A stretch of DNA of 64,000 nt from Stieleria neptunia (GTDB lineage: Bacteria; Planctomycetota; Planctomycetia; Pirellulales; Pirellulaceae), in assembly GCF_007754155.1 (NCBI RefSeq), contig NZ_CP037423.1:9792938-9856937 (forward strand), read 5' to 3'. Both the position numbers and the translations under genes were made by a program. Below the pieces are notes generated by a model. That model was not told the DNA's origin and searched no databases. It saw only the letters and a program-made list of their open reading frames with translations. This document shows positions 9,678 to 19,114 of this stretch, one piece after another. How positions within the stretch are numbered: position 1 is the first letter of the stretch; each line of letters opens with the position of its first letter.

Positions 9678-10748
9678 TCAATCGGCGAAGAGGGCGGTGG
9701 CAAAACTGTCGGCGTCAAACTCTGCGATGTCTTCGATGCTTTCGCCGAGTCCGACAAATTTGACGGGGAGTTCGAATTGGCGGCGGATCGGCAAGATCAC
9801 TCCGCCGCGGGCCGAACCGTCGAGTTTGGCCAAGATGATGCCCGTGCAACCGGCCGCGTCGCTGAATCCCTTGGCCTGGCTGATCGCGTTTTGGCCGGCG
9901 GTCGCGTCCAGGACCAACAGGACTTCGTGCGGGGCGTCTTCGATTTTCTTGCCGACGACGCGGCGGATCTTGTCCAGTTCCTGCATCAGGTTGGCCTGCG
10001 TCTGCAAGCGTCCGGCGGTGTCGATGATGGCGACATCGGCGCCGGTTTCGATCGCCTTGTCGACCGTTTGAAACGCCACGCTGGCCGGGTCGGCCCCCTG
10101 TTTGCCGGTCACGATGTCGCAGCCGATCCGCTCCGACCAGATCGTCAACTGCTCGACCGCGGCGGCGCGAAACGTGTCTCCGGCGCCCAGGACGATCTTC
10201 TTGCCGTGGGACGTCAGGTAGTGGGAAAGTTTTCCGATCGACGTGGTTTTGCCGCTGCCGTTGACGCCGACGACCAGGATCACGCTGGGTTTGCCGGGCA
10301 GATTCAGCGGGGCGGCATCCTGCTGCAGCATCGCCTGGGTTTGGGCGGTGATCGATTCGAGCACCTCGGCCAGCCCGACTTTGCGGCCACGGTATCGCTT
10401 GGCGACGTCATCGCGCAGCTCTTCGGCGGGGCCGGCGCCCATGTCGGTGCGGATCAGCTTGGCGAACAATTCGCCCAGGAATTCGTCGTCGACCAGCCGC
10501 CCCTCGTCTTTGAACAGGTCGCGGATGTCGGTGTTGAGTGCCCGCCGTGTTTTTTCCAGCCCGCTGCGAAATCGCCCCAGCAGGCCCGCCGGCGCGTCGG
10601 CCACGGGTTCGGGTTCGGGGGAGGCTGCCGACGCAGCGCGGTCGGGTGTCGCGGGATCATCTGATTCGGCCGGCTCCTGTTGCGCCGGACCGGACGGCTG
10701 GGCGGAGGCTGGATCGTCTGTTTTTTTCTTCGAGCGCCAGAAAACCAT
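9678..10748 (-). CDS. ftsY: Signal recognition particle receptor FtsY
   Basis: Membrane-associated GTPase that docks SRP-ribosome complexes to the translocon. After an acidic Pro/Ala-rich N-terminal region (A domain, residues about 10-60) come the N domain and the NG GTPase core: GVNGSGKTTSIGKLSHYL, GDTFRAAAVEQL, DTAGRLQTQ and LAKLDGSARGG. It has 356 residues from the ATG at 10748 (MVFWRSKKK); the extra codons up to 10793 are less plausible. Followed by miaE after one base. Confidence 0.95.
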   Translation of the reverse strand: MVFWRSKKKTDDPASAQPSGPAQQEPAESDDPATPDRAASAASPEPEPVADAPAGLLGRFRSGLEKTRRALNTDIRDLFKDEGRLVDDEFLGELFAKLIRTDMGAGPAEELRDDVAKRYRGRKVGLAEVLESITAQTQAMLQQDAAPLNLPGKPSVILVVGVNGSGKTTSIGKLSHYLTSHGKKIVLGAGDTFRAAAVEQLTIWSERIGCDIVTGKQGADPASVAFQTVDKAIETGADVAIIDTAGRLQTQANLMQELDKIRRVVGKKIEDAPHEVLLVLDATAGQNAISQAKGFSDAAGCTGIILAKLDGSARGGVILPIRRQFELPVKFVGLGESIEDIAEFDADSFATALFAD

Positions 10749-11262
10749 CGGTCGTGATCTCGGTCGGACTGTCGAGTGGGTGGGAAAAGGCAAAGTTTGC
10801 CGGAAAGGTCGCCATTGCGGTACCGCCCGACGGTTTGGAATCCGTTTTCCGCCAGTTTACCGTCGGACGATCGGCGGATCAGGGAGCCTCTTCCCAGTCG
10901 GAAAACTTTCTCTGACAGGGATCGGCGGCACATGCAGACCACGTGGACCGCTGCCGGGGGGACCGGCTGAAAACATTCCAATTCGACCCCAAATCATGAA
11001 CAAACCATCCCGATAACGCAGGTGACGACAGAGGCGACGCGTCAGACGGTCAAATCGTAGCGTCCGACACTCGAAGTCCCGTTTTGACCACGGTCGGCTC
11101 TGCCGGCGGGGGAGGAACACGGGACGGCAAGCAGTCAGACATGCCTTGACCCGACCAAGAAGGGTCTCAGCGGCCCGCGTACTTTGGTCGCGGGCGTAAT
11201 TCGTTGTTGCCCTGCCCCTATTTTTAGAACCCAGAAAATGGAATTCGGGAGAATTTAAAGCG
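10749..11262. other. Divergent intergenic region between ftsY and the first porin gene
   Basis: No credible gene. The interval should hold divergent promoters for ftsY (minus) and the porin gene (plus). Just before the porin start is GGGAG followed by AATTTAAAGCG, a good ribosome binding site. No clear operator or riboswitch is seen. Confidence 0.45.
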
Positions 11263-12597
11263 ATGAAGCTTAGCAAGATTGCCATGCTGGCTGCGATTGC
11301 CTGCGCGTCCTACACGAGCAGCATGACCGCGAGCGGAAATGACACAATTGAACTGGTTTCGCACTGTGCGGCCGCTTGCGATTGCGGCGAGCCGGTCTGC
11401 GGATGCGAGACGGTGGTAGGCTGTGATCCATGCGGCGACGCATGCGATAGCGGCTGTGGCGACGCAGGATGCTGCGACGCCGGATGCGACGGCGGATGCG
11501 ACTCGGCGTGTGGATGCGGCGTAGGAGGCGGCCTCGGCAGTCTTCTCGGCGACTGCTGCTTGGGCGATCAATGGTCACTGTTCGGTGAGCATTGTGGCTG
11601 GAGCGCAGGCGGTTGGGTCCAAATGGGCTACCACGACCGCGCCCTGCCGATCTTCAATGACCGCCCCGACGAGTACAACCTGCACCAAGCCTGGTTGTAC
11701 GCCGAAAAGGCGATCGACACCTCCTGTGGCTTCGATATCGGTGGTCGTATCGACTACGTTTACGGTATCGATGCACAGAACACTCAAGCGTTCGGCACGG
11801 GAAACCGCGGCTGGGATAACGACTGGGACAACGGCGGTGCCAACGGCTATGGCCACGCCCTGCCGCAAGCGTACTTCGAAGCCGGCTACGGCGATTTGTC
11901 CGTCAAAATTGGACACTTCTACACCATCATCGGATGGGAAGTCGTGACCGCCCCGGACAACTTCTTCTACAGCCACGCGTACACGATGAACTATAGCGAG
12001 CCCTTCACCCACACCGGTGCATTGGCAACCTACAACGTGAACGAAAACGTCACCGCCTACGGTGGATACACCATGGGCTGGGACAGCGGTTTCGACGACA
12101 ACGGCGATAGCTTCTTGGGCGGATTGTCGGTCGCTCTCAGCGATGACCTGACGTTGACCTACGCCACCACCTTCGGTCGTCTCGGGGCGGCTCCCCTGGG
12201 GAACCCCGAGCAAGGTTACATGCACTCGATCGTCGCCGACGTGACCCTGAGTGACAACCTGCAGTACATCTTCCAGTCCGACTACTTGGACACGGAAACC
12301 TCCGCAGGTGCAACCGTTCGGGAAACCTTCGGTATCAACCAGTACCTGATCTACACCCTCAGCGACTGCTGGGCAGCCGGTGGACGGTTCGAGTACTACA
12401 ACAACGAAGGCATCTTCGGTGCCCCCGGAAACGATTCGGACATCTACGCCTTGACGATGGGCTTGAACTACAAGCCGCACGCCAACGTCGTCGTGCGTCC
12501 CGAAATCCGCTGGGACTGGGATGACGATCAAGTCGCCGGACTGGAAAGCGGCGACGACCAAACGACCTTCGGCATCGACACGATCTTCTTGTTCTAA
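11263..12597 (+). CDS. Outer-membrane beta-barrel porin (BBP2/OmpL-like) with Cys-rich N-terminal tract
   Basis: A 444-residue secreted protein. After the signal peptide (MKLSKIAMLAAIACA) comes a tract at about residues 35-95 with roughly twenty cysteines in short Cys-Gly-Asp units (for example GCGDAGCCDAGCDGGCD). The rest is a beta barrel of the planctomycete BBP2 type: GGWVQMGYHDRALPIFNDRP, HQAWLYAEKAIDTSCGFDIG, KIGHFYTIIGWEVV, and a C-terminal strand ending in Phe (GIDTIFLF), a typical outer-membrane sorting end. Very similar to the next gene, so a tandem duplication. It has its own terminator. Confidence 0.85.
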   Translation: MKLSKIAMLAAIACASYTSSMTASGNDTIELVSHCAAACDCGEPVCGCETVVGCDPCGDACDSGCGDAGCCDAGCDGGCDSACGCGVGGGLGSLLGDCCLGDQWSLFGEHCGWSAGGWVQMGYHDRALPIFNDRPDEYNLHQAWLYAEKAIDTSCGFDIGGRIDYVYGIDAQNTQAFGTGNRGWDNDWDNGGANGYGHALPQAYFEAGYGDLSVKIGHFYTIIGWEVVTAPDNFFYSHAYTMNYSEPFTHTGALATYNVNENVTAYGGYTMGWDSGFDDNGDSFLGGLSVALSDDLTLTYATTFGRLGAAPLGNPEQGYMHSIVADVTLSDNLQYIFQSDYLDTETSAGATVRETFGINQYLIYTLSDCWAAGGRFEYYNNEGIFGAPGNDSDIYALTMGLNYKPHANVVVRPEIRWDWDDDQVAGLESGDDQTTFGIDTIFLF

Positions 12598-12635
12598 GAA
12601 GCTCCGATCCGAAGACCGTCACGGTCAATCGCACC

Positions 12636-12681
12636 GGCCGGTGGCCGCTCGAACCCCTCGAGCGGCCGCCGGCTTTTTTTG
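12636..12681 (+). terminator. Rho-independent terminator after the first porin
   Basis: GCCGGTGGCCGCTCGA pairs with TCGAGCGGCCGCCGGC around a loop of about five bases and is followed directly by a run of seven T. A textbook intrinsic terminator, about 40 bases after the porin stop. Confidence 0.9.
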
Positions 12682-12990
12682 TTGCCCGGCCACGGCAAAC
12701 GCCGCCTGACCGGTACGAATTAACACCGGGTGTCAAGCTCGGCAATCCTGGCAGAATGCGAAAAGCCAGAAGAGTCGATTTCTCGGCAATTTTCTCCCGA
12801 TACATCTCTTGGAAGATGGTCAAGCGGTTCTCGATCGGCGCCCTCGCAAGGCGGGCGTATCCGTCCTTCAGTTACCGCCGGACACGTCGAACTTCAGCCT
12901 GACGAGGGCTGCGGTTCGATGTGTCTACCGATCACACGCTACGCAATACCAAGAAAGGAACGTCCTTTGACAGGACGACGAGGGAGACCC

Positions 12991-14346
12991 ATGAAACGTA
13001 AATTGTTATTCAGCACACTCGCGTTGTTGTGCTTTGGCGGAAACGCCCTGGCCGGTGGACCGTCTGCCGATGGAAATTACCACGCCCTGTACCAAGCCGC
13101 CCCCGGGGCCAGCGGGCAGATCGCCCAGGTCGGGTGCACCGATGACGTCGGTTGCGGTTGCGAAACACCGTGTGATTGTGATGCCGGAGTCTGCGAACCG
13201 GATTGCGGGGCAGACATGATCGAGTACTGTGACACCGGATGTGACGGCGGCTGCGATGCCGGTTGCGGCTGCGGCAGCGCCGGGCTGTTCGACAAACTCG
13301 GCCAGTGCGATCTGGGCGAACCCTTCGCCCTGTTCGGCCAGTGCGGCAACCTGTCCGCCGGCGGTTGGGTCCAAATGGGATACCACACCGACGCCACGCC
13401 GTTGTTCAACAGCCGTCCCGATGAATACCAACTGCACCAAGCCTGGTTGTGGGCGGAGAAAGCGATCGACACGTCCTGCGGATTCGATATCGGTGGTCGC
13501 ATCGACTACATCTACGGTACCGATTCCCAAGACACCCAAGCGTTCGGAATCGCCAACAACCACTGGGACAATAATTGGGACAACGGCCCCGATTACGGGC
13601 ACGCGATGCCGCAACTGTACATGGAAGCCGGTTACGGAGACCTGTCGGTCAAAGTCGGGCACTTCTACACCATCATCGGATGGGAAGTCGTGACCGCCCC
13701 GGACAACTTCTTCTACAGCCACGCGTACACGATGTACAACAGCGAGCCCTTCACCCACACCGGTGCCTTGGCGACCCTGGCCGTCAGCGACGATGTCGAA
13801 GTCTACGGCGGTTACACGCTGGGTTGGGACAGCGGCTTCGAAGACAACGGTGACTCGTTCTTGGGCGGCGTTTCGTTGGCTCTCAACGAAGACATCAGCC
13901 TGATCTACGCCACCGTCGCCGGCCGTTTCGCCGACAAGGGCGGCAACACCGAAAAGGGCTACATGCACTCGATCGTTGCCGATGTCGCGCTGACGGATAA
14001 TGTTCAGTACATTTTCCAAAGTGACTTTCTGGACACCGAAAACCAGAACAACCAACTGGCGAGAAATACCTTTGGCATCAACCAGTACCTGATCTACACG
14101 CTGACCGATTGCCTGGCCGCCGGGGCGCGATTTGAGTGGTACAACGTCGAAGGCAGTGTGCTCAATCAAACCGCCGGAAACGAGTCTGACATCTACGCCC
14201 TGACCATGGGTGTCAACTACAAGCCGCACGCCAACGTGATCGTGCGTCCCGAAATCCGCTTCGACTGGGACGACGACCAAATCGCCGGCCTGGACGAAGG
14301 CGAAGAGCAAACGACCTTCGGGATCGACACGATCTTCTTGTTCTAA
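12991..14346 (+). CDS. Second Cys-rich beta-barrel porin (BBP2/OmpL-like) paralogue
   Basis: A 451-residue paralogue of the preceding gene. Signal peptide MKRKLLFSTLALLCFGGNAL, then a Cys-rich tract (CGCETPCDCDAGVCEPDCG and more, about residues 45-90), then the same barrel blocks (GGWVQMGYH, HQAWLWAEKAIDTSCGFDIG, KVGHFYTIIGWEVVTAPDNF) and the same end GIDTIFLF. The ATG at 12991 has a good ribosome binding site (AGGGAGA); an upstream in-frame ATG at 12730 would add a sequence without a signal peptide and is rejected. The coding strand is so biased that long antisense reading frames appear; these are not genes. Confidence 0.85.
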   Translation: MKRKLLFSTLALLCFGGNALAGGPSADGNYHALYQAAPGASGQIAQVGCTDDVGCGCETPCDCDAGVCEPDCGADMIEYCDTGCDGGCDAGCGCGSAGLFDKLGQCDLGEPFALFGQCGNLSAGGWVQMGYHTDATPLFNSRPDEYQLHQAWLWAEKAIDTSCGFDIGGRIDYIYGTDSQDTQAFGIANNHWDNNWDNGPDYGHAMPQLYMEAGYGDLSVKVGHFYTIIGWEVVTAPDNFFYSHAYTMYNSEPFTHTGALATLAVSDDVEVYGGYTLGWDSGFEDNGDSFLGGVSLALNEDISLIYATVAGRFADKGGNTEKGYMHSIVADVALTDNVQYIFQSDFLDTENQNNQLARNTFGINQYLIYTLTDCLAAGARFEWYNVEGSVLNQTAGNESDIYALTMGVNYKPHANVIVRPEIRFDWDDDQIAGLDEGEEQTTFGIDTIFLF

Positions 14347-14390
14347 GCATCGAGTCGCCTGAATCAAAATCGCAAACGCGATTCCCGCAA

Positions 14391-14430
14391 GAGGCCGCGT
14401 CCGCCAAACGGTGGACGCGGTCTTTTTTTG
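14391..14430 (+). terminator. Rho-independent terminator after the second porin
   Basis: CCGCGTCC and GGACGCGG pair around GCCAAACGGT and are followed by a run of seven T. Located about 45 bases after the porin stop, as for the first paralogue. Confidence 0.88.
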
Positions 14431-14994
14431 ATGGTTCTGGCACAGTGCCACTGCCCAATCCGTCGGCACTCGGTTGCATATCTTCTGGGCACCCCAACGG
14501 GATGCGACTCCCCAAATCGGCCGACCGAGCTTCGCCGAAAACCTGCGAGTTTTTTTAAGTCGTTTGTTTACAGAGGCTTAAGAGACGGCCGTGACGTCGC
14601 ATCGTCTTTTTGGCCCGGCAGATGCAACCTCCCAAGATCGTCCTGGTCAGCGATCAACCGCACGGCCGGCGATCAACAGTACAAATGGTTCTACCTACCG
14701 CTGCCCTGACGCCAGTCGAGACTTGTCTCGGCTGGTGGCAGGGCATCCGAACAACGCTGTCGGCAACGCCGCTCTCTCGGCGATTGCCGCGGCCCGAAAC
14801 TCTCGGTCCCGTCCCGGGCCGGAAGCTGCCCGGCTCGGAGGAGTGTCCGCCTCGCTCCTCCGAGCCTGGGCTTTTCCAGGGACCCTTCTTGGGGCTTTTT
14901 CTGGTCGCCGCCGTTCGGTTATAGTCGCCGTTTGCCAGACGCTACCACTTCTTGGTTGATGCGTTGACGGAAACCATCAAAGGACGCAGCAGCT
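14431..14994. other. Structured-looking intergenic region upstream of the PII gene
   Basis: No protein gene is supported. Between about 14700 and 14920 several GC-rich hairpins are stacked: CCCTGACGCCAGTCGAGAC facing GTCTCGGCTGGTGGCAGGG, and GGCTCGGAGGAG facing CTCCTCCGAGCC, followed by GGGCTTTTCC and a T-rich end. This could be a small structured RNA, a leader or a pair of terminators; no known RNA family signature was recognised. Confidence 0.35.
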
Positions 14995-15342
14995 GTGAAA
15001 CTGATCATTGCCATCATCCAACCGACCAAGCTTGAAGCCGTCAAAGAAGCCTTGACGCAGGTCGACGTGCATCGCTTGACCGTGCTCGACTGCCAAGGAT
15101 TCGGCCGCCAGAAAGGACAAACCGGCAATTACCGCGGCACCGAATTCAGCGTCAACCTGCTCCGCAAGGTGCAACTGCAGATCGCGGTCAACGAAGAGTT
15201 CGTCAAACCGACGATCGAAGCGATCCTGACCGGGGGACGAAGCGGTGACTCCGGCGAGATCGGCGACGGCAAAATCTTCGTCCTGCCGATGGACGACTGC
15301 ATCCGCATCCGCACCGGCGAAACCGGCAACGAAGCGATCTAA
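14995..15342 (+). CDS. Nitrogen regulatory protein PII
   Basis: A 115-residue PII signalling protein that senses 2-oxoglutarate and ATP/ADP and controls nitrogen metabolism partners. The T-loop region reads GFGRQKGQTGNYRGTEF, with the tyrosine that is uridylylated in enteric PII retained, and the C-terminal signature reads GDGKIFVLPMDDCIRIRTGE. The start is GTG at 14995 with AAAGGA upstream. No amtB is adjacent, so GlnB and GlnK cannot be told apart from context. Confidence 0.93.
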   Translation: MKLIIAIIQPTKLEAVKEALTQVDVHRLTVLDCQGFGRQKGQTGNYRGTEFSVNLLRKVQLQIAVNEEFVKPTIEAILTGGRSGDSGEIGDGKIFVLPMDDCIRIRTGETGNEAI

Positions 15343-15351
15343 CACCCCACA

Positions 15352-15432
15352 GGCGTCCAGCCTGTCAATGTGGGATAGCCTTCCAGCCTGTCAATCAGCC
15401 TCTTTGACAGGCTGGAAGCCTATCCCACTTTG
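15352..15432. repeat. REP-like hairpin
   Basis: GTGGGATAGCCTTCCAGCCTG pairs imperfectly with the inverted CAGGCTGGAAGCCTATCCCAC around a short AT-containing loop. The same palindrome recurs at 32258-32323. It lies between convergent genes and may help terminate both. Confidence 0.7.
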
Positions 15433-15449
15433 CACTCCCACCGCGCGGA

Positions 15450-15830
15450 CTAGAACGGGGCGTCTTCTTCGCTGGCCTCGTCGAACGCCGCGTTGGGGTC
15501 GGTCACCCGCTCGCTCATCGCGTCGGCCGGGTTGGCGTTCCCGGTGATCTTGAACGAGGTCGCTTCGACGTTGACGAAGAATTTGACTTCGCTGTTGGCG
15601 TCTTTTTGCCAACGCCGTCCGTTCAACCGATACGTGATCTCGACCTCATCACCTTCGTTCATCTCGTCGACCGAGTCACAGGAATCACGGGTGAATTCGA
15701 CCGGCACAAAATTGGTGAAGCTGCCCTTGTCCTGCTCCAGCACCACCAATCGTTTGCGAAACCCCTTGCTGCCATACGTCTTGGTTTCTTCGATCAAATG
15801 GACAACGCCGGTGACGGATGGATCGCTCAT
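15450..15830 (-). CDS. DUF3127 family protein
   Basis: A 126-residue protein resembling the DUF3127 family, small OB-fold-like proteins often compared to single-strand DNA-binding proteins; no function is established. Visible family features are the start VTGVVHLIEETKTYGSKGFR, KRLVVLE, PVEFTRDSCDSVD and EGDEVEITYRLNGRRW, followed by an acidic C-terminal tail ending EEDAPF. An acidic tail ending in Pro-Phe is reminiscent of SSB C-terminal tips. The ATG at 15830 is preferred to one four codons upstream. Confidence 0.75.
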   Translation of the reverse strand: MSDPSVTGVVHLIEETKTYGSKGFRKRLVVLEQDKGSFTNFVPVEFTRDSCDSVDEMNEGDEVEITYRLNGRRWQKDANSEVKFFVNVEATSFKITGNANPADAMSERVTDPNAAFDEASEEDAPF

Positions 15831-16111
15831 CGCTTCTCTCAAAATCGCTCGGAATTAGTGTTTTTCGGGGTCGCGAATTGTAGCCGGTCCGGCGCCGGAG
15901 TGAGAGGGGGAGCAGGGTCGGGGGTGGAGAGATGGCAGAAAAATCGTGGGCAGAAAAATGGGTAACAAGCAAAACGAAACGCCCGCCCGAGAAAAATCTG
16001 AAATCTGAAATCTGAAACCTGGAACCTGGAACATCAAACCCTGGCACCCCCAACCGTCTCCGGTCATAATACCGGGCTTGAATCACTCCCTCTGTCAAAC
16101 ACTCCCCCGTT

Positions 16112-16864
16112 ATGAGAACTCCCATGCTTCGCCCCTTCCTGTTCGGCACCCTTTGCCTGTTCGTTTCCGTCGCCTGTTTTGCCGAAGGGCCTGCGGTTTC
16201 GGCGCCGCCGGAGCCGGACGGGATGCCCCAGCTGTTCAACGGCGAGGACTTGACCGGATGGGATGGCGATTCACGGTTGTGGAGCGTTCGTGACGGCGTG
16301 ATCCATGGTGAGACGACGAAAGAGGTTTCGACGAAGGGAAATACGTTCCTGATTTGGAAAGACGAAGTCGCCGATTTTGAGTTGCGTTTGTCGTTCCGCT
16401 GCACCGCGTCGAACAACTCGGGCATTCAATATCGATCGCAACGCGTCGCGACGGACAAGCAAGCCACCAACCAATGGGTGTTGCGTGGCTACCAACACGA
16501 GATCCGCAATGAGGAAGACTTGCCGAGCGTGCCGGGATTCATCTACGACGAAAAAGGCTCGCGCGGACGGATCTGTCTGGTCGGTGAAAAAGCGGTCTGG
16601 AACGAAGACGGCAAGCAGGTCCAAGGCGAACCGTTGATCAGCAAGGCGGAGTTCAAGGAGTTGATGAAAGTCGACCAGTGGAACGACGTCGTGATCATCG
16701 CCAAGGGCAACCGCATCCGGCACTTCCTCAACGGCCGACTGATCCTGGACTTCACCGACAAGCATCCCGAAAAGTCGTTCTCCAAAGGCTTCCTCGGGTT
16801 GCAACTGCACGCCGGCAAGCCGATGTGGGCCGAATTCAAAAACGTCCGCCTGAAAAACCTCTAG
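16112..16864 (+). CDS. Secreted DUF1080 (3-keto-disaccharide hydrolase-like) protein
   Basis: A 250-residue exported protein with the concanavalin-like DUF1080 fold that is strongly expanded in planctomycetes. After the signal peptide (LRPFLFGTLCLFVSVACF) come the family marks LFNGEDLTGWDG, WSVRDGVIHGE, FELRLSFRC, SGIQYRSQ, GYQHEI and GFLGLQLHAGKPMWAEFKNVRLK. Members are linked to carbohydrate breakdown; the substrate is unknown. It stands alone. Confidence 0.88.
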   Translation: MRTPMLRPFLFGTLCLFVSVACFAEGPAVSAPPEPDGMPQLFNGEDLTGWDGDSRLWSVRDGVIHGETTKEVSTKGNTFLIWKDEVADFELRLSFRCTASNNSGIQYRSQRVATDKQATNQWVLRGYQHEIRNEEDLPSVPGFIYDEKGSRGRICLVGEKAVWNEDGKQVQGEPLISKAEFKELMKVDQWNDVVIIAKGNRIRHFLNGRLILDFTDKHPEKSFSKGFLGLQLHAGKPMWAEFKNVRLKNL

Positions 16865-17734
16865 TGGCACAAGCCCCCAGCTTGCGACCGCACCACGTGG
16901 CGTAAGCTTCCAGCTTGCGACCCGGGAGCGCAGCGACCTCCCCCAGCCCCCGCCGACGGCCCTCTCTCACCCTCCGCCGCGAAACCCATCAACCGTTTCG
17001 CCCGGCCCGTCGGCCGCACAAACAACGCCACCCACGTGAACGTCAAACGGGGCGTTGTTTGTTCGCGGCAGGGCGCGAGCCCTCCGGTCTTTCACGGTGT
17101 TTTTGACGCGCGACCGGACGGCTCGCGGGCTGTCGATTGAGTCGGGATCTGCTGAGTCAATGGTGAGCCGCTGGCCGTAAGGCCTCGGGCAGCGTCGCAG
17201 TGCCCGGCCGCTTACGCGTCGCGGCTCACAAAAACGACGGCCCGCTCGCGCCGTTCCGCTAACACCTTCAGCGCCAACGTAAGTGGCATTGGGCCGCCGC
17301 CCTCCCTCAAGCAGCCATCTCGCACGCCACCACCTTCACCACATGTGAAGGATTCGTGAAGCCAATGTTTGGGTTCCACGTCGATTCCCGTCTCGCATTG
17401 CGACTGATGAGCGTGATGTGAAGGAGTTGTGGTCGGGAATGCGAAGGAACGATGAAGTCTATCGCAAATCAATCCGTTTGCGATTGCACCAGGCCAACGT
17501 CTCGCTTGAATACGCCTGCCATCGGAGTGACGTGCACACCGATGTGCTGGAGTTTTAAAAGTAAAGAGAAGCCGGCCGGCAGGTCAGGGCGGCGACGCGA
17601 TCACTGTCAACGATTCCGCGTCACCTCCCGTCAAACTGCCAGCCGACTGCTCGAGATCGTTCCCCATTTTGGGCGCGGGCTGTGACCTTGTACACAGTGC
17701 CTGTGTCCACAGAAATCCAAACAAGGAATTCGAA
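16865..17734. repeat. Long intergenic region with REP-like repeats
   Basis: About 870 bases without a credible gene. It begins with two copies of a motif related to GTAAGCTTCCAGCTTGC, then (about 17060-17130) the pair GGGCGCGAGCCCTCCGGT and ACCGGACGGCTCGCGGGC, an inverted repeat that recurs near 29440-29480 and 30040-30100. Just before the next gene is AAGGAATTCGAA, a ribosome binding site. Promoter elements for the DUF1559 gene must lie in the last 200 bases but are not obvious. Confidence 0.55.
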
Positions 17735-19000
17735 ATGTCGCGTCTGCGAAAGTCAGGATTCACCCTGATCGAACTGTTGGTGGTGATCGCCATCATCTCC
17801 CTGCTGGCCGCCCTGGCGTTGCCGGCTCTGACGAAGGCTCGTGAAGCCGCTCGCCGCACCCAGTGCTCGAGCAACCTGCGTCAGTTCGGCATCGGAATGT
17901 ACACGTTCTCCGACCGAGACCCATTGGGCCGCATGTGCACCGGTGCATCGGACTTTGAACGTGACGGTGACATGGACACCTACGGCTGGGTCGCCGACCT
18001 GGTCAACACCGGATCGGCCATCCCCGGTGACATGCTGTGCCCCAGCAACCCCGCCAAGGCATCGGAAAAGTTGAATGACTTGCTGGGCGTTTCTTCGTCA
18101 GGAAACCTGGCCGGAATCGGCCCCTCGGCGGGAAATTCCTGGACGCGTATGCGAGCCGGTGCAGGCGCGGAGTTGTACGACGCGTCGGGAGTCGCAAACT
18201 ACGACGGTGCGGGTGACCTGACCACTGCGGTCACCGTCGGTGCGACCACGTTTACGACGATTTCGGGATACGTCGGAGGCACGTACGTCGACGAAGGCTA
18301 CATGACCAACTACGCCGCGGGATACTTCCTGGTGCGTGTTGCGCCGATCATGCAGTACGCCAGCGGTGAGATTCTGTCTGCCGCCAACGGGAACTTTAAA
18401 GAGCGGGCTGACACCAGTGGGCCGTTGATGGCCTCCGTGCTCGATCGCAGTCGCATTGCGACCAGCAGCATTCCATTGCTCGGCGATGCCGGTCCCGGCG
18501 ATGTCGATGAAGCCATCCTCCGTCTGGACGTTCCGAACACCAAAGAAGAGCTTCCCCGCGGGATGCTGCTGTCCGAAGCGTTCAATGACGGTCCCGCCTA
18601 CTTGTCGACGGCCAACAACCGTTTGATCTTGCTCAACGGCGGAGTCTCGATGGTGAACCAAATCAACTGCGAACGGGGCGCGCCGTCCACCATCAATTGC
18701 GGGCTGGCCAGCGGCAATGACGACACAACGCCATCGGGTTACTACTTGCAAGACACTCGTGACTGGTTCGCCATTCACAGCGGTGGATGCAACATCCTGA
18801 TGGGTGACGGATCGGTGCAGTTGTTCTACGACAGCAACGGCGACGGTTACCTGAATCCAGGATTCCCGATCGACGATACCCAGACCGATTTCTCGGGCGT
18901 TGGCTACTCCAGCTCGGAAGTCGAGCTTCAACCGGCCGAAATGTTCAACGGCTTGTTCATCGACGAAAGCTCCTTCAAGGGCCAATTCGAAGAAAGCTGA
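17735..19000 (+). CDS. DUF1559 type II pseudopilin-like protein
   Basis: A 421-residue protein of the DUF1559 family, massively expanded in planctomycetes. It has the type IV pilin N-terminus [20 protein letters not shown] with prepilin cleavage expected before Phe, then [20 protein letters not shown], the DUF1559 start block. The C-terminal part contains the [17 protein letters not shown] block that ends such proteins. Start at 17735 follows AAGGAATTCGAA; the upstream ATG at 17669 would mask the pilin signal. Followed by a hairpin and then a DUF1573/PilM-type gene set, suggesting an envelope-spanning pseudopilus system (inference). Confidence 0.88.
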   Translation: MSRLRKSGFTLIELLVVIAIISLLAALALPALTKAREAARRTQCSSNLRQFGIGMYTFSDRDPLGRMCTGASDFERDGDMDTYGWVADLVNTGSAIPGDMLCPSNPAKASEKLNDLLGVSSSGNLAGIGPSAGNSWTRMRAGAGAELYDASGVANYDGAGDLTTAVTVGATTFTTISGYVGGTYVDEGYMTNYAAGYFLVRVAPIMQYASGEILSAANGNFKERADTSGPLMASVLDRSRIATSSIPLLGDAGPGDVDEAILRLDVPNTKEELPRGMLLSEAFNDGPAYLSTANNRLILLNGGVSMVNQINCERGAPSTINCGLASGNDDTTPSGYYLQDTRDWFAIHSGGCNILMGDGSVQLFYDSNGDGYLNPGFPIDDTQTDFSGVGYSSSEVELQPAEMFNGLFIDESSFKGQFEES

Positions 19001-19049
19001 TCCCGGCTTTGAGTGATAAGGTTTTGCCCCGGCAAAACAGTTTCGAAAT

Positions 19050-19094
19050 GGGGCCCCCATGGCATTTCATGCGATGGGGGTCTCCCCTGTTTAA
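19050..19094 (+). terminator. Hairpin between DUF1559 and DUF1573 genes
   Basis: GGGGCCCCCAT pairs with ATGGGGGTCTCCCC around GGCATTTCATGCG and is followed by TGTTT. The T run is short, so this may be a partial terminator giving high DUF1559 and lower downstream expression. Confidence 0.65.
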
Positions 19095-19114
19095 CAATCT
19101 AGCAATCCGAAAAC

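Noticed and set aside
11575..12561. Long antisense reading frame opposite the first porin, and a similar one (13006-14469) opposite the second
   Set aside because: Both mirror a strongly biased coding strand with clear signal peptides and barrel motifs; the antisense products have no family features.
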